Shown here: piece by piece, positions 35,227 through 64,000 of the stretch
Layout: each line of letters opens with the position of its first letter
Numbering within the stretch: the stretch's first letter is position 1
From: Pseudorasbora parva
Lineage: Eukaryota > Chordata > Actinopteri > Cypriniformes > Gobionidae
NCBI RefSeq assembly: GCF_024679245.1
Contig: NC_090173.1
Span: 29,165,660 to 29,229,659 of the forward strand
DNA length: 64,000 nt
Reading direction: 5' to 3'
Made by a program: the position numbers and the translations under genes
Notes under the pieces: generated by a model
What the model saw: the letters and a program-made list of their open reading frames with translations, nothing else
The model's database searches: none
What the model was told of the DNA's origin: nothing

Positions 35227-36654
35227 TTTAACTTTTTAACTTTTAATATTTTTGTGGACAGTTAGGGGTCTTAAAGTCAAAAATGTTGAGAACTTTAAAG
35301 CAACACTGCTGAAAAAATAATAAAATAAAACAGCTTAAACCACTCTAAAAATCTTTTAAAGGCTAAGTTGGTCGTCTAGCCTGGCCCGTTGTCTATTTAT
35401 AGAGCAATTTTCGAGACTTTTCAGCCAGGTTAAGAATAGAGTGGATGACCAGTTTACAGATTGGTCTTATTTTTTTATATTTCCCAAACTTCCTCTCCTG
35501 ATTTAAGTCATCTGAACTCTCATCTCAATCTTGCATTGTGAGCTGTTAGTCTGCAGTGTTATGAGAAAGGCAGCGTCCACTCCCTCCAATCTGCATGATG
35601 ATCAATCCAGTCTCATTCAGCCAATCAGACTGAGCAAAGAGACCCAATTTACTTCATTTGATGTGGGATTTAATTCCGAAACATAAATCATCACATTACT
35701 GACAGCTCTCATAGAGCCGGTGGGAAGGGGGAAAGAGCGGCGAGCCGACTGAATTAAAACCACCAGACCTCCTTTACCTCTCCCTGTGGACGCGGCAACA
35801 TAATCTGAAAAGAATGTACATTTTTCATAATAGAATTAATAACCAATTTTAAATTATGTCCCCGACTTGTGACCCGAGATACGTTAATTATTGATCACCC
35901 ATTTCTGTGAAGAGGTGTTGTAATTACCTAGCATAATGTGACTCCTTCATCACATTTAAACATTTATATTGCTTATCTTTCCAAGGAACCTCTGGCTAAG
36001 TTTTTCCAATTACACTGATCAAATCGAGAACGTGGGGTAATTCTTCTTTTCTTCAATTAGAACTATCTGTAGTATACATAATTTATAAAATTCCTTCATA
36101 CCTTGGCAAAATGAGAGAAAGATAATGAATATCTGCTACTTACAGTTACGAGGGGCAGACAGGTTCAGGTTTGATGATGAGAGGGCCTCATCATTCTCCA
36201 AAGTAATGTTCTTCATACCATGCTCAGAATATTATGTAAATGATGTTCCTCCGAAGAACTTTTGTGAAAAATCTACAGCCAGTTGGGATTTTGCTTCACT
36301 TTAACTTTAGCTGCCCCCTAAAATAAGCCCATATTGTGTGTCGTTCTTTGCTTTTGTAGGAACATCTGCAGTCCGGAGATGTTTCATAACCCTGAAAGCG
36401 TTAGGGATAACCTAATCAGACCGCAAGAATCCGAGTCTTCTTAAGGCCGTATAGATGGCCACCTCAGACCTGGAAGCATCAATTCCACTTAACCTCCTCG
36501 GATATGATCGTTTCTCCTTTGCCTCAAGCTCTTCGATGCAATTTTAAGCAATGAAATCAGATCAGAGGACAATCGCACTCCATCATCTGAATATGAGATC
36601 CACCCGGCATCGTGCAAAGAAATTCCGAGACAAATTCCCGTTATCTTGAGAAAC
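35227..36654. other. Intergenic, low-repeat sequence downstream of rbfox1
   Basis: No repeats are obvious from about 35480 to 36600. AT-rich TAATTA-type homeodomain motifs occur near 35885-35925. Coding frames are not convincing. Confidence 0.4.
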
Positions 36655-36660
36655 TTTATT
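36655..36660 (-). terminator. Candidate polyadenylation signal of rbfox1
   Basis: The minus strand reads AATAAA about 1.9 kb after the stop codon, a plausible 3'UTR length for this gene. Other candidates, such as 37487-37492, exist. Confidence 0.35.
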
Positions 36661-38544
36661 GATGGTTATTGTTATGCAGATCATAGTGCATGCACATACA
36701 ATGACAAGGAGAAAGCCTGTCCACAACACGTACTTAAAGCAGAAAGAGCAGAATCACAGCAGTGGGTAAGATATTTTTGCCAAGTTGTGTGATGTGACGC
36801 ACACAGTACACAAGAGGATATTTGCAGCTGGATAAATTGAAGCTGCTCTTTTGTTTGTATTTTATGCAATTGAAACTTTTATAAATACAAAATAAAGAAA
36901 AATGAGATATGTGACAAACACCTCTAATTAGGTATACTTGTAAACAACATGAAGGGAAGTCTTTGCGTATGCACAGCCAAGCTGCGACTCTTCAAGAACA
37001 CCTCGACAGCTTGTTTGTGTAGCACTTGTAAATGACATAGTTATCATTATTCCTATTTACATATAGATATCTTTTTCACAAGTCATATATTTCTCAGTTT
37101 CAAAGTGTAAAGGCTGTGTTCTAGAAAATAATAGTACAAAGGATGTCACATTAAAAATGATATCAAAACAAAACACTCGAAAGAAGCAGAGAACCAAAAG
37201 AAAACAGTCAACGGAACGTCTCACAAGTGAGAAGAAGAAGTGGTGATGAAAAAATTGCAGGTTGTGTGTGCAAAATTGTACAGTTGACAAAAATACTATG
37301 ATTATATCTACATAATGATTGCATTACTTGTAAAGTGTTGATATAAATCTGTGTATGATTCCATAAAAAATGAGACACCTTTCTCTAACAGTTGGTCTAC
37401 CACACTAAATCTAAAACATTATACAGTTGTGTTTTTCGTATAAGAGAACATTTTCACTGCACAGATCAAATTGAATACACTGTTAGTTTATTTTTTCCCA
37501 CTCTCATCTTGTACAAATAATCAGCTTCTTAACTTCTGAGAAAAAGAAAAAATCCCCACACAAACAAAGAAAAAAAGAAAAACAAAAAAATATAACCGGC
37601 GCTACCCTCGCCATCTTTTTTTTTCTTTTTCGTGTTTCGTCTCTCCCGTATTATAAAAGTCAGCATTTATATCAATCGACGTACTGGAAGTACTGTAATA
37701 TAAAAAGAACATTTCGTGGTAGGCCTAAACTAGCGAGGGTCTGACTTAAGGACTAGATAATAGTTAAACAGTAAAAGACTGTCATGGTGAATTTTTGGGG
37801 AGTTTCTACGAGCTGCTATGTATAGTCTGAATATACACATTGAACACCCCAGGAACATAACCTTTGGCTTTGAGTAATGACTGATATAAGACAGCTTAAA
37901 TAATCGATACCTCAGTGGTCTCTTTGACCGGCTCTGTGTCTTCGCTGCGCTCGGGGGAACTACACCGACTTTACTGGCAGCCCCCGGTCTTTCCATCTTC
38001 CCACCACGCAGACGCCCGTATCTACGCCTACCCACACCCCCTGAGCACTCTTCCTCTACGGCACAGAACCCAGAAGCGAAATAAACCAAAAGAAAGACGA
38101 AAAGGCGATGTCAGCGAAAGCGTAAACCACTGGACGACTCTAGTCACTTACACTCTTACAAAATATGATAACCCCGAAGTGACTTGAATATTTATCATAC
38201 ATAACTCATTTACATGATAAAGCCCTAACAATTTGTATCTTATTATTTTTTTTCTTCATCTTTTTAAAATCTAGCAGCTCTCTAGATCACCACAGAAACC
38301 TCTACAGCCAACAATCTATGTAATCTTTAGAAATTAAAAACCCACAATATTAAAATACACAGCACAAAATATCTGAGGTATAAGATGAAAAATATCCGTT
38401 TTTGTCTTCTCTCTCTTAAGAGATGCTAAAATGATGCACTACTGCATGTATTGCAATACCCAGGCCTCTGAATTACTCCTCCTTTACCCCCACAGGAAGA
38501 TTCTCAATAGGTTTTGAAAGGTTGTTGTTTTTTTTGTTTGTTTT
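36661..38544 (-). other. rbfox1: Probable rbfox1 3'UTR
   Basis: AT-rich low-repeat sequence immediately after the TAA stop at 38545-38547, with U- and A-rich stretches but no recognised transposon. The end is set only by the candidate AATAAA. Confidence 0.45.
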
Positions 38545-57093
<18,549 letters not shown>

Positions 57094-57127
57094 TCACATT
57101 TTTAAAAAATGCTGTTGAAAAACGTGA

Positions 57128-57860
57128 AGGGTTAGTTCAACCCAAAATAAATTTTTGTCCTTAATTACTCACCCCCATGTAGACCGTCGTTCCTCTTCGG
57201 AACACAAATGAAGATATTTTTGATCAAATCCGAGAGCTCTCTGATCCCTCCATAGACAGCAATATAATTAACACTTTCAAGGCTCAGAAATGTGGTAAAA
57301 ACAACATTAAAATAGTCTGTGACTCCAGGGGTAATTTAACCGTAATTTTATGAAGCGAGATAAATACTTTTTGTGTGCAAAAAACTAACTAAAATAACGA
57401 CTTTATTCCATCATTTCTTCTCATCTGTGTCAGTCTCCTACGCTGTTTACATTGGCCAGCTCCTGCGTTAGCATCACACGCATGCATCATGGTGCTCACA
57501 TTAACAGCGTCAGCCAATGGTAAGCCTCTTATTGAGCTCTGACATAACTCAGAAGCACCGGACTGTATTAACTACGCAAACAGCGCAGGAGTCTGACACA
57601 GAGGTGAAGAAATTGCGCACCAAGAGTATTCTAATCGTTTCATAAAATTAGTCACATGGACGTATTTATCAATGTCTTTCCTACCTTTCTGGACCTTGAA
57701 AGTGTTAATTAAATAGCTGTCTATGGAGGGGTCAGAGACCTCTACAGATTTCATCACAAATATCTTCATTTGTGTTTTTTCCGAAGATGAAAAAAAGGTC
57801 TTACGAGTTTGGAACGACATGAGGTGAGTAATTCATGACAGAATTTTCAAGTGAACTTTA
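57128..57860. mobile_element. TIR element (GGGTTAGTTCAACCC ends)
   Basis: Inverted ends: GGGTTAGTTCAACCC with AATTACTCACCCCCATG at the left, and the inverse AGTTCACTTGAAAATTCTGTCATGAATTACTCACCTCATG at the right. Internal arms also match (ATCCCTCCATAGACAGC versus GCTGTCTATGGAGGG). It is a common non-autonomous element in cyprinid genomes. No gene is inside. Confidence 0.75.
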
Positions 57861-58204
57861 AATACTATAATAGTATATAAACAATACTAAAATAACACTG
57901 GGAACCATCAATAGGTAAATGTAAAAACAGGCTTTTCATGCTGTCTTGAAATAAAAGTGTTTGAAGTACTGTGCCATCACCATCACGAGCACATTAACAT
58001 GCCGCCCACAATGTGTACATTAAATCCTGGTCGGTATTCAGCAACTTGATGAACCAACCTGATAAATGACAGTGGGAACTGTGTTGGTATGTGAAGGTTA
58101 ACCATTCATAAAGAGGTAATTTACAAATAGATGGCTTAAAGGTGCAGTAGCAAAAAAGTCTGAGAGGAGAATAAAGTCATGTAAAACTAAATGAGAATTT
58201 TTAG

Positions 58205-58290
58205 CACAAATTCACATTTATTTGTATAGTGCTTTCCACAATACATATTGTTTCAAAGCGGCTTTACAGCAAATGCGTCTACATTACAAT
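58205..58290. repeat. Teleost interspersed repeat fragment
   Basis: TTTATTTGTATAGTGCTTTC followed by ATTGTTTCAAAGCGGCTTTACAGC is a widely dispersed fish motif. The class is uncertain. Confidence 0.5.
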
Positions 58291-59159
58291 GTAGAGTGAT
58301 CGGTGTCCAAGTAATGTTTTTCAGAAGTGTATATACAAATCATGCAGTCATCACAGGAGTTGGAGTCATCTCTTCGCAGGTGTTAGCATCTGAACTAAAC
58401 CTTCATTATTGCAAAATAAATCCATCAGGGTGATTACAAGGCTACTTGATGTATGAAATAAGTAACTAAATGGACAAAGTATTGAAGTACTGAAATTATT
58501 GTAATATGTAAAAAGAATAAATGTTCTGAAAAAAGAACTTTTCTTTTGCTTTTTTAAAGTAAACATCATATAAAATGAAGTAAAATGAATGAAAAAAGTA
58601 ACTGTAACTTGGCCAGATAAATTTTGTTGAGTCATTTCTACTTAGTTGCTACTTTTCAAGTGCCTTTTACTCAAACAATATAACACTGAATCGAGCTATG
58701 CTTTTAAAGTGTATGCTTTACTTAGAATAATACTAATCTAAGTAAATAATACAGTAGATACTGTGGAGATAACATATCATAAGTAATGTGGTACCCACAC
58801 GAACACAGAGAACTCAATACTTAGGTAACATTTGTTAGATAATTTTTGAGAATGAATGTGTCATTTTAAGTAACTCGAGATGTCACAAAACAGCAAGATA
58901 ATAAACCTAACAATAAAAATGCCACATTATTAATTATTCATTCCACACCAGTATAAGTTGAGTTGAGTAGGTTTTTACTTAATTTTATAGCTGATATTTA
59001 AGCTTTCTAGTACTAATATAGTAATTTCTAGTACTAATATTTATAGTACTAACCCTAACTTTAAAAAAAAATAAAAAAATTCTTGCCTTAACTAACTTAT
59101 CCAGGGAGACATTACTTTTGTTTTTCTGTAGCATTTACTTCACCACAGAATATAATTGT
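58291..59159. other. rbfox1 intron, no gene
   Basis: AT-rich with no recognisable feature. Confidence 0.4.
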
Positions 59160-59340
59160 TTTAATCAGTGTACCGCAGGGTGATATGATACAAGGGATGA
59201 AACTAGAACAGTGTTGCTATGGGATGGTCAAATACTGTACAGTTATATAATGTATTATTTGACTGCAGAATGCAACAATTGACCAATCAGAATCAAGTAT
59301 TCCAGAGAGCCATGTAATAAACTGCCAAATGAACTATAAT
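59160..59340. repeat. Dispersed repeat fragment (copy 2)
   Basis: Shares AATCAGAATCAAGTATTCCA followed by GAGAGCCATGTAATAAA with the copy at 9880-10060. Confidence 0.6.
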
Positions 59341-62300
59341 TCCACGAGTCTCAGTTAATATAAGCTGTGAGGAATGGTGCCCTACCTCCATCTACAACAC
59401 CTGCAATTAGCCAAAAACTCTTAACAATGAGTAATACGCAAACTATGGGAGGCATGCAGACCTCTGAGGCCGGGTGAAAACAGAAAGCTCTGTATTGTTG
59501 TTAAATGATCATTAAGTTTAATAGGGCGTCGGTGGTGAAAATGACTTTTAAGAGGCTTAATTTGAAATGGTTGTGAGGAAGAAAAAGAGAGGGGGTTTGT
59601 GAAAGCTGTTTCATTCTTTAACATTACAGGTTTTCAAAAGGGGATCATATAAATGTCTAATAGAAGCACTGAATCTTTCATTTAGATGATAAAAAATTAA
59701 GATTTTAGGAAGGGGTTTGCGTGATGTGGAAAGGTGAAAAGGATTGTTCTATTTGACTCTTTGTCACCTTGGATATGTCTTGATTTCACGCAATGCACCA
59801 CAGCTGTCTCAGTATATAAAAGAGAGAAGTGCAGCCAAATGAACTCTACATTTTATGTTCCAATTTATTATATTTATGAAAATGAAGGTAGCCATTACCT
59901 TCCTATCCTTAAAGTGCGTTATATTTTTCATGTTAGCATGATTCTGATACAAATAAATGTTACTTTATTTATTATTATCAGAAGCATATATTCAATTATA
60001 TTTGGGTGTGTGTGTTTAAATGTACATGTTATCAATCTCTTTAAACATTTGTGGTTTTAGGAGGCTAAACAACTAAAATCAGACCATGCACATAACTCAT
60101 AGATCGATATATGCCTTTAAAATTGCTACAAAGGAGCATTAATGCAGCATTTATAAAATAGAAATAAAAAAAACGCAATGAAGATTCATTAGTCATATGC
60201 ATTCCTTCCTCCATTGCAGGCAGCCCATCTGACAGCCATTTTTGAAATATGCTGCATACACGTTCGCATATTTGCAAGAGCTTCACTTTGATGTGTAGAA
60301 TGTGTCCTGAGGAAAATAAATATGAGATGTATTTAGCCTGAATATTTACAGGATAAACAACTTAGACTATGCACTTTCATTTAGAACGATGAAGGGTGGA
60401 GGGCTAGATGAAAACGGAGAGAGAGCGAGGGGGGTTGCTACAGTAAGTGCCGCTGAATGAGAAATGGGAGCGTGCAGCAGCATTGAGCTCCAGGGGGATG
60501 CACAGGAGAGCTAGTCCGTTTTATTGCTTTGAGAGCGATTACAGTGAAGCAGATGCTCTGGCCGACGGGAGGTAGCCTCCGCATCAAAGCCATAAAAGTG
60601 TACAACTGCTTTGTAGCGCAATAATTTCTCTCATTGGCTTTTGTGTGGGAAGTGTTGGGGGGGTCGTTGGGGGTGGTTGACGGGTGGGCAGCAACATTGC
60701 AGGAGGTTCGGTTGCCCTGTGCATCTCACTCTGTGACCTTACAGAGTGCAGCACACCGCAGAGACTCTTTTATGAATGCATAAATAAACAAGACCCACTC
60801 CGAGATTAGAGAAATCTCACAGCTTTCAGATAATGTAAAATGCGTTGTGTATGTGCATGGATTATTGTGCAGCTTGTGGTGATATATGGTAAAATACTCA
60901 TGTTTGTCGAAAACTACTAACAACAATAAATCCCCTTGCTATCCATCTATTTATTCCTCTTTTTTTAAATTAAAATGTATGTGTACAATCCATATTATGA
61001 AAATTAACCACTGTAATGTGTATGGTTAAAGGAGTGATAGTGATATTTTAATGTGGATGAATTTCAATTAATTTCAGTCTAGTTTAATCTAATTAAAGCA
61101 AGTACTTAATCTAATTAAAGCAAGCTTAAAAGCTAAAAATATAACAAAAATCAAATAAATAATTATGAAAATAATAATGAAATGGAAGTAAAACAAGGGA
61201 TGAAATTCAAACAAAATAAGACATTATGAAAATTTTAATATCAATTATATAAAAAAAAGTATGAAATTATCAAAAACTTACACAGAAAATGAAATAAATA
61301 ATTCTGAATAAATTTATTATCATTAAAATTATTAAAGAAAAAAAAATTAAATTCATTAAAATAAAATAAAAATTAAATAAAGGGGGGAATTGATGGATGT
61401 TTAGTTTACTATGACCCATCCCTATTTAATTACAGTTATTTTCCTTTCAAAAACATGACAAAAATAAATAATATTTTATTAAATAAATAAAATAGATAAA
61501 TAAAAAATAATTTTTTTTTTAGATAAATAAATAAATCAAAAATGTAAGAAGACAGTCCCTATTCACATACACTGTGCTCTCTATAAGACCCCCCTAACCG
61601 GTATAGCTTTATAATCCAAATATATGTAATCTCTCTGTAAGCAGCCTTTTGAAACGCGTTTCAAGTCTTAATGAATATGCATTTTATTTAATTACCTCAG
61701 TACACATGTCAGGGTCATTTCATATTGTTTCTTCCCACAATACAATCTCAAACGTTCACTGTACAACACAGAAGCGGCCACCAAAGCACTTTCATTCCTC
61801 TTTAAACCGCTTCGTCCTTCCTCTAAAAGCCTCTTGTTGTCTTCCATGATAGCCTATCTGCACAAATTAATTCCATTTTGCTGCTGACTTTTAGAACATT
61901 CTCAAATTCTTTTCCCGCACTCCGTTAATTGCACGTCACTTTTCAAACTTATCATTCCGTATTCGCGAGTTCAAAAAAGCCCAGCAATGTTGAAAGTGCC
62001 GGAGGCGGCCGCCGCCTCTCGTTCAGTCAGGACTCAATCAAAGAGAGAGCAAGGACAGTGATGTCATACTAAAACACTGAAACATTAGTGCTGCGAAACT
62101 GTCAGTCAATACAAATCACCCTCTATATCATTACGACCGAACATATTCCATTTCAGTTCATATGGTTCAAACTCACTCAGCCTGTCTGTTTCTCCAGAAA
62201 ATTCAATAATCTGAATGTTGGACACCGAAGTCGCCCTTCCTTTCCTCTCACTTAAGGAAATGAGCTTACCAATTTGTATGTAATTATTTCTTTGCCAATA

Positions 62301-62420
62301 AACATGACGATAAAAATGATGAGATATTGAAATCAATAAATCAATGTGCATATGTGTAGAGAAATGTGATAGTCTGTGGTTTTTATAAATATGTTTCTTC
62401 AATTTGTATGTCTCAGAGGT
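59341..62420. other. rbfox1 intron, no gene
   Basis: Mostly unique and AT-rich. The part 61600-62060 has ATGCAT/TAATTA motifs and CpGs and may be regulatory, but nothing specific is shown. No upstream rbfox1 exon was recognised. Confidence 0.4.
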
Positions 62421-62424
62421 TGAT

Positions 62425-62680
62425 CTTAAAGTGCCTCTATTATGGATTTTTGAAAATGACCCCTCATATAGTGTGTAACATAGCTCTAAGTGAATGAAAA
62501 CATCCTGCCAAGTTTTAAATCTGAAAGTGCACTGTATATATAGTCGACTCTGAGTCGAAAAAACGAATCGAATCGCAAGCCGCTTCGTTGTGACGTCAAG
62601 ACGAAAGATTAGCATATTGCCTGTCCACTTATTGCGTGAGCAGGCACTAGGAAAAACTTGAACCACCTCAAACACAACAG
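62425..62680. repeat. DNA-transposon fragment
   Basis: AAAGTGCCTCTATTATGGAT followed by CTCTAAGTGAATGAAAACATCCTGC is a dispersed fish repeat. The downstream hAT MITE lies next to it or inside it. Confidence 0.5.
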
Positions 62681-62689
62681 AGCATACTG

Positions 62690-62882
62690 CAGGGCTATTC
62701 AAATCTTTCCCTGGAGGGCCAATGCGTTGCAGAGTTTAGCTCCAACCCTGATCAAACACACCCACCTGTGATTTTCTAATGATCCTGAAGACATTGATTA
62801 GCATGTTCAGGTGTGTTTGATTAGGGTTGGAGCTAAACTCTGCAGTGCATTGGCCCTCCAGGGTAAGATTTGAATAGCCCTG
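62690..62882. mobile_element. hAT-type palindromic MITE with perfect duplication
   Basis: 193 bp with inverted ends CAGGGCTATTCAAATCTT and a perfect 8-bp target duplication GCATACTG (62682-62689, 62883-62890). The arms share CTGGAGGGCCAATGC and GAGTTTAGCTCCAACCCT. Apparently young. Confidence 0.9.
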
Positions 62883-63167
62883 GCATACTGGATAGCATTA
62901 TGATGAGAAAATGCTGTGCTCTACAAGGTGTTTTTGTGTTTCATATTCTGCAGGTCTCTGGCTAACCGGCTAACTCACGTTACTGTATTACCTAAAACTG
63001 AGTTTATTAATGCAGATTGTCTGTAATTCTTACTACTTTGAGTAAAGATAAAGGATGGAGCAAGATTTTTTTTAGCAAAATGTAATGTTCCATCAGTCAT
63101 TCATGTTAGCTCAGCCAACGTACATGCTTAGATACAGTTTCCACATGTGCACCGCAGTAAATTAGAA

Positions 63168-63224
63168 ACACACACACACACACACACGCACACACACACG
63201 CACACACGCACGCACGCACACGCG
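63168..63224. repeat. (CA)n microsatellite with GCA interruptions
   Basis: About 28 CA units. Confidence 0.93.
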
Positions 63225-63499
63225 CTTGTTGATGGATGCACTCTTGTTAGTGCTGATGGTAAGGAATTACAGTTGAAACATCCCATAATGTACCTCAAAC
63301 TGAGCAGCATCACTGAGAAACGTCCTGCTCAAGGCTCAGGTTACTATTTCTTTCAATGTTTCATCATCGATATGGACTCGCGCTGGGGGATTGGAGTGAA
63401 ATCGATGTCATCATTACAGTCTTTGCAGTGTGTACAATCTCTGAGTTCAAGAAGCCTTTGGATGGAGCTGCAGTTCAGTTATGGTAATGGGCGCTGTAC

Positions 63500-63640
63500 A
63501 TGGTACACTCTTAGAAAAAAGGGTTTATTGGTGTTCTATATAGAACCATATGGTTCTTTACTCAACTCCAAAGAACCTTTTATGCTAAAAAGGTTCTATA
63601 ATGCCAAGAAAGAACCCTTTTTGTCACAAAGGTTATTTAG
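63500..63640. repeat. Fish MITE fragment (AAGAACC-rich)
   Basis: CACTCTTAGAAAAAAGGGTT, then TTCTATATAGAACCATATGG and several AAAGAACC/GGTTCT units form a dispersed teleost repeat with internal palindromes. Confidence 0.55.
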
Positions 63641-63651
63641 GCTATTATTTA

Positions 63652-63653
<2 letters not shown>

Positions 63654-63733
<80 letters not shown>
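63654..63733. repeat. (AT)n microsatellite
   Basis: About 39 AT units. Confidence 0.97.
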
Positions 63734-63734
<1 letters not shown>

Positions 63735-64000
63735 TGTACATTATTCTGCAACATTTTGTAAATGATTGTTTATTAAACTGTTGTAGGAAGGGAACTTAAT
63801 ATCACATTTTAATCATTTTTGGAGGAGAAAAACTGGAATGGAAACTCTCGTGTGATATGGATTAACTACATAAAATGAGATAAATATATACATTTTCTAA
63901 TCCCATATCTTGAATTTTGTGATCATTCACATGCATTCATAAATGCATTTGAATACACTGAATAATGCAGTGAAATGTTTGTCAATAATATGAAATATTT

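Noticed and set aside
62106..62702. 198-codon open frame on the minus strand
   Set aside because: It crosses a DNA-transposon fragment, shows no domain or family resemblance and lacks splice or promoter support.
63485..63500. Minus-strand ATGTACAGCGCCC, like the start of an upstream rbfox1 segment (MYSAP)
   Set aside because: Similarity ends after 13 bases, a stop follows, and no suitable splice sites are present.
63147..63761. 204-codon + strand frame
   Set aside because: It begins in a CA microsatellite and ends in an AT microsatellite, and the middle has no recognisable domain.

Overview
This is a gene-poor, repeat-rich vertebrate window, best explained as a teleost and probably cyprinid genome. 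I infer this from two vertebrate genes with intact splice sites and from a dense set of DNA transposons typical of fish (Tc1, hAT, TTAA/Kolobok-like, PIF/Harbinger, CACTG MITEs, a DIRS fragment), plus very long AT, CA and GA microsatellites. No bacterial features, CRISPR arrays or rRNA genes were seen.

Two real genes are supported, arranged tail to tail. On the + strand at 2263-13658 is a complete four-exon tmem114 gene (207 aa, a four-pass claudin/CACNG-like membrane protein). Its introns 2 and 3 are enlarged by a hAT element, a Tc1 element, a Harbinger-like element and a DIRS fragment. On the - strand at 38545-57011 are the last five coding exons of rbfox1, the (U)GCAUG-binding splicing regulator. 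They encode the Ala/Tyr/Gly-rich C-terminal region that ends in RFAPY, and include the 40-nt alternative exon. The RRM and 5' exons lie beyond the right edge. The 3'UTR probably runs to about 36655. The convergent order matches the human RBFOX1-TMEM114 neighbourhood, although the gap is only about 22 kb here.

Region by region: 1-832 is a Tc1-like transposon cut by the window edge. 832-2262 is upstream sequence of tmem114 with microsatellites. 2263-14200 is tmem114. 14200-36650 is an intergenic transposon graveyard with elements nested inside elements: hAT remnants with a TTAA element inside (15.0-18.4 kb), a Kolobok-like copy hit by two insertions (19.5-20.85 kb), a Tc1 inside a Tc1 with a LINE-like tail inside its TIR (24.96-27.52 kb), a RecQ-helicase-like fragment (31.7 kb), and a THAP-encoding TTAA element inside a CACTG MITE (33.45-35.04 kb). 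36650-57011 is the 3' part of rbfox1. 57012-64000 is the next upstream rbfox1 intron, with TIR elements and microsatellites.

The points of most biological interest are candidate cis-elements around the rbfox1 exons: GCAUG cores just downstream of the 40-nt exon and of the preceding exon, an approximately 85-nt CU repeat starting 10 nt after one 5' splice site, and a 770-bp inverted repeat in the last intron that could form a long RNA hairpin. Other points are the datable nested insertions and a perfect palindrome built around an AT microsatellite. I found no operon-like or defence-like system.
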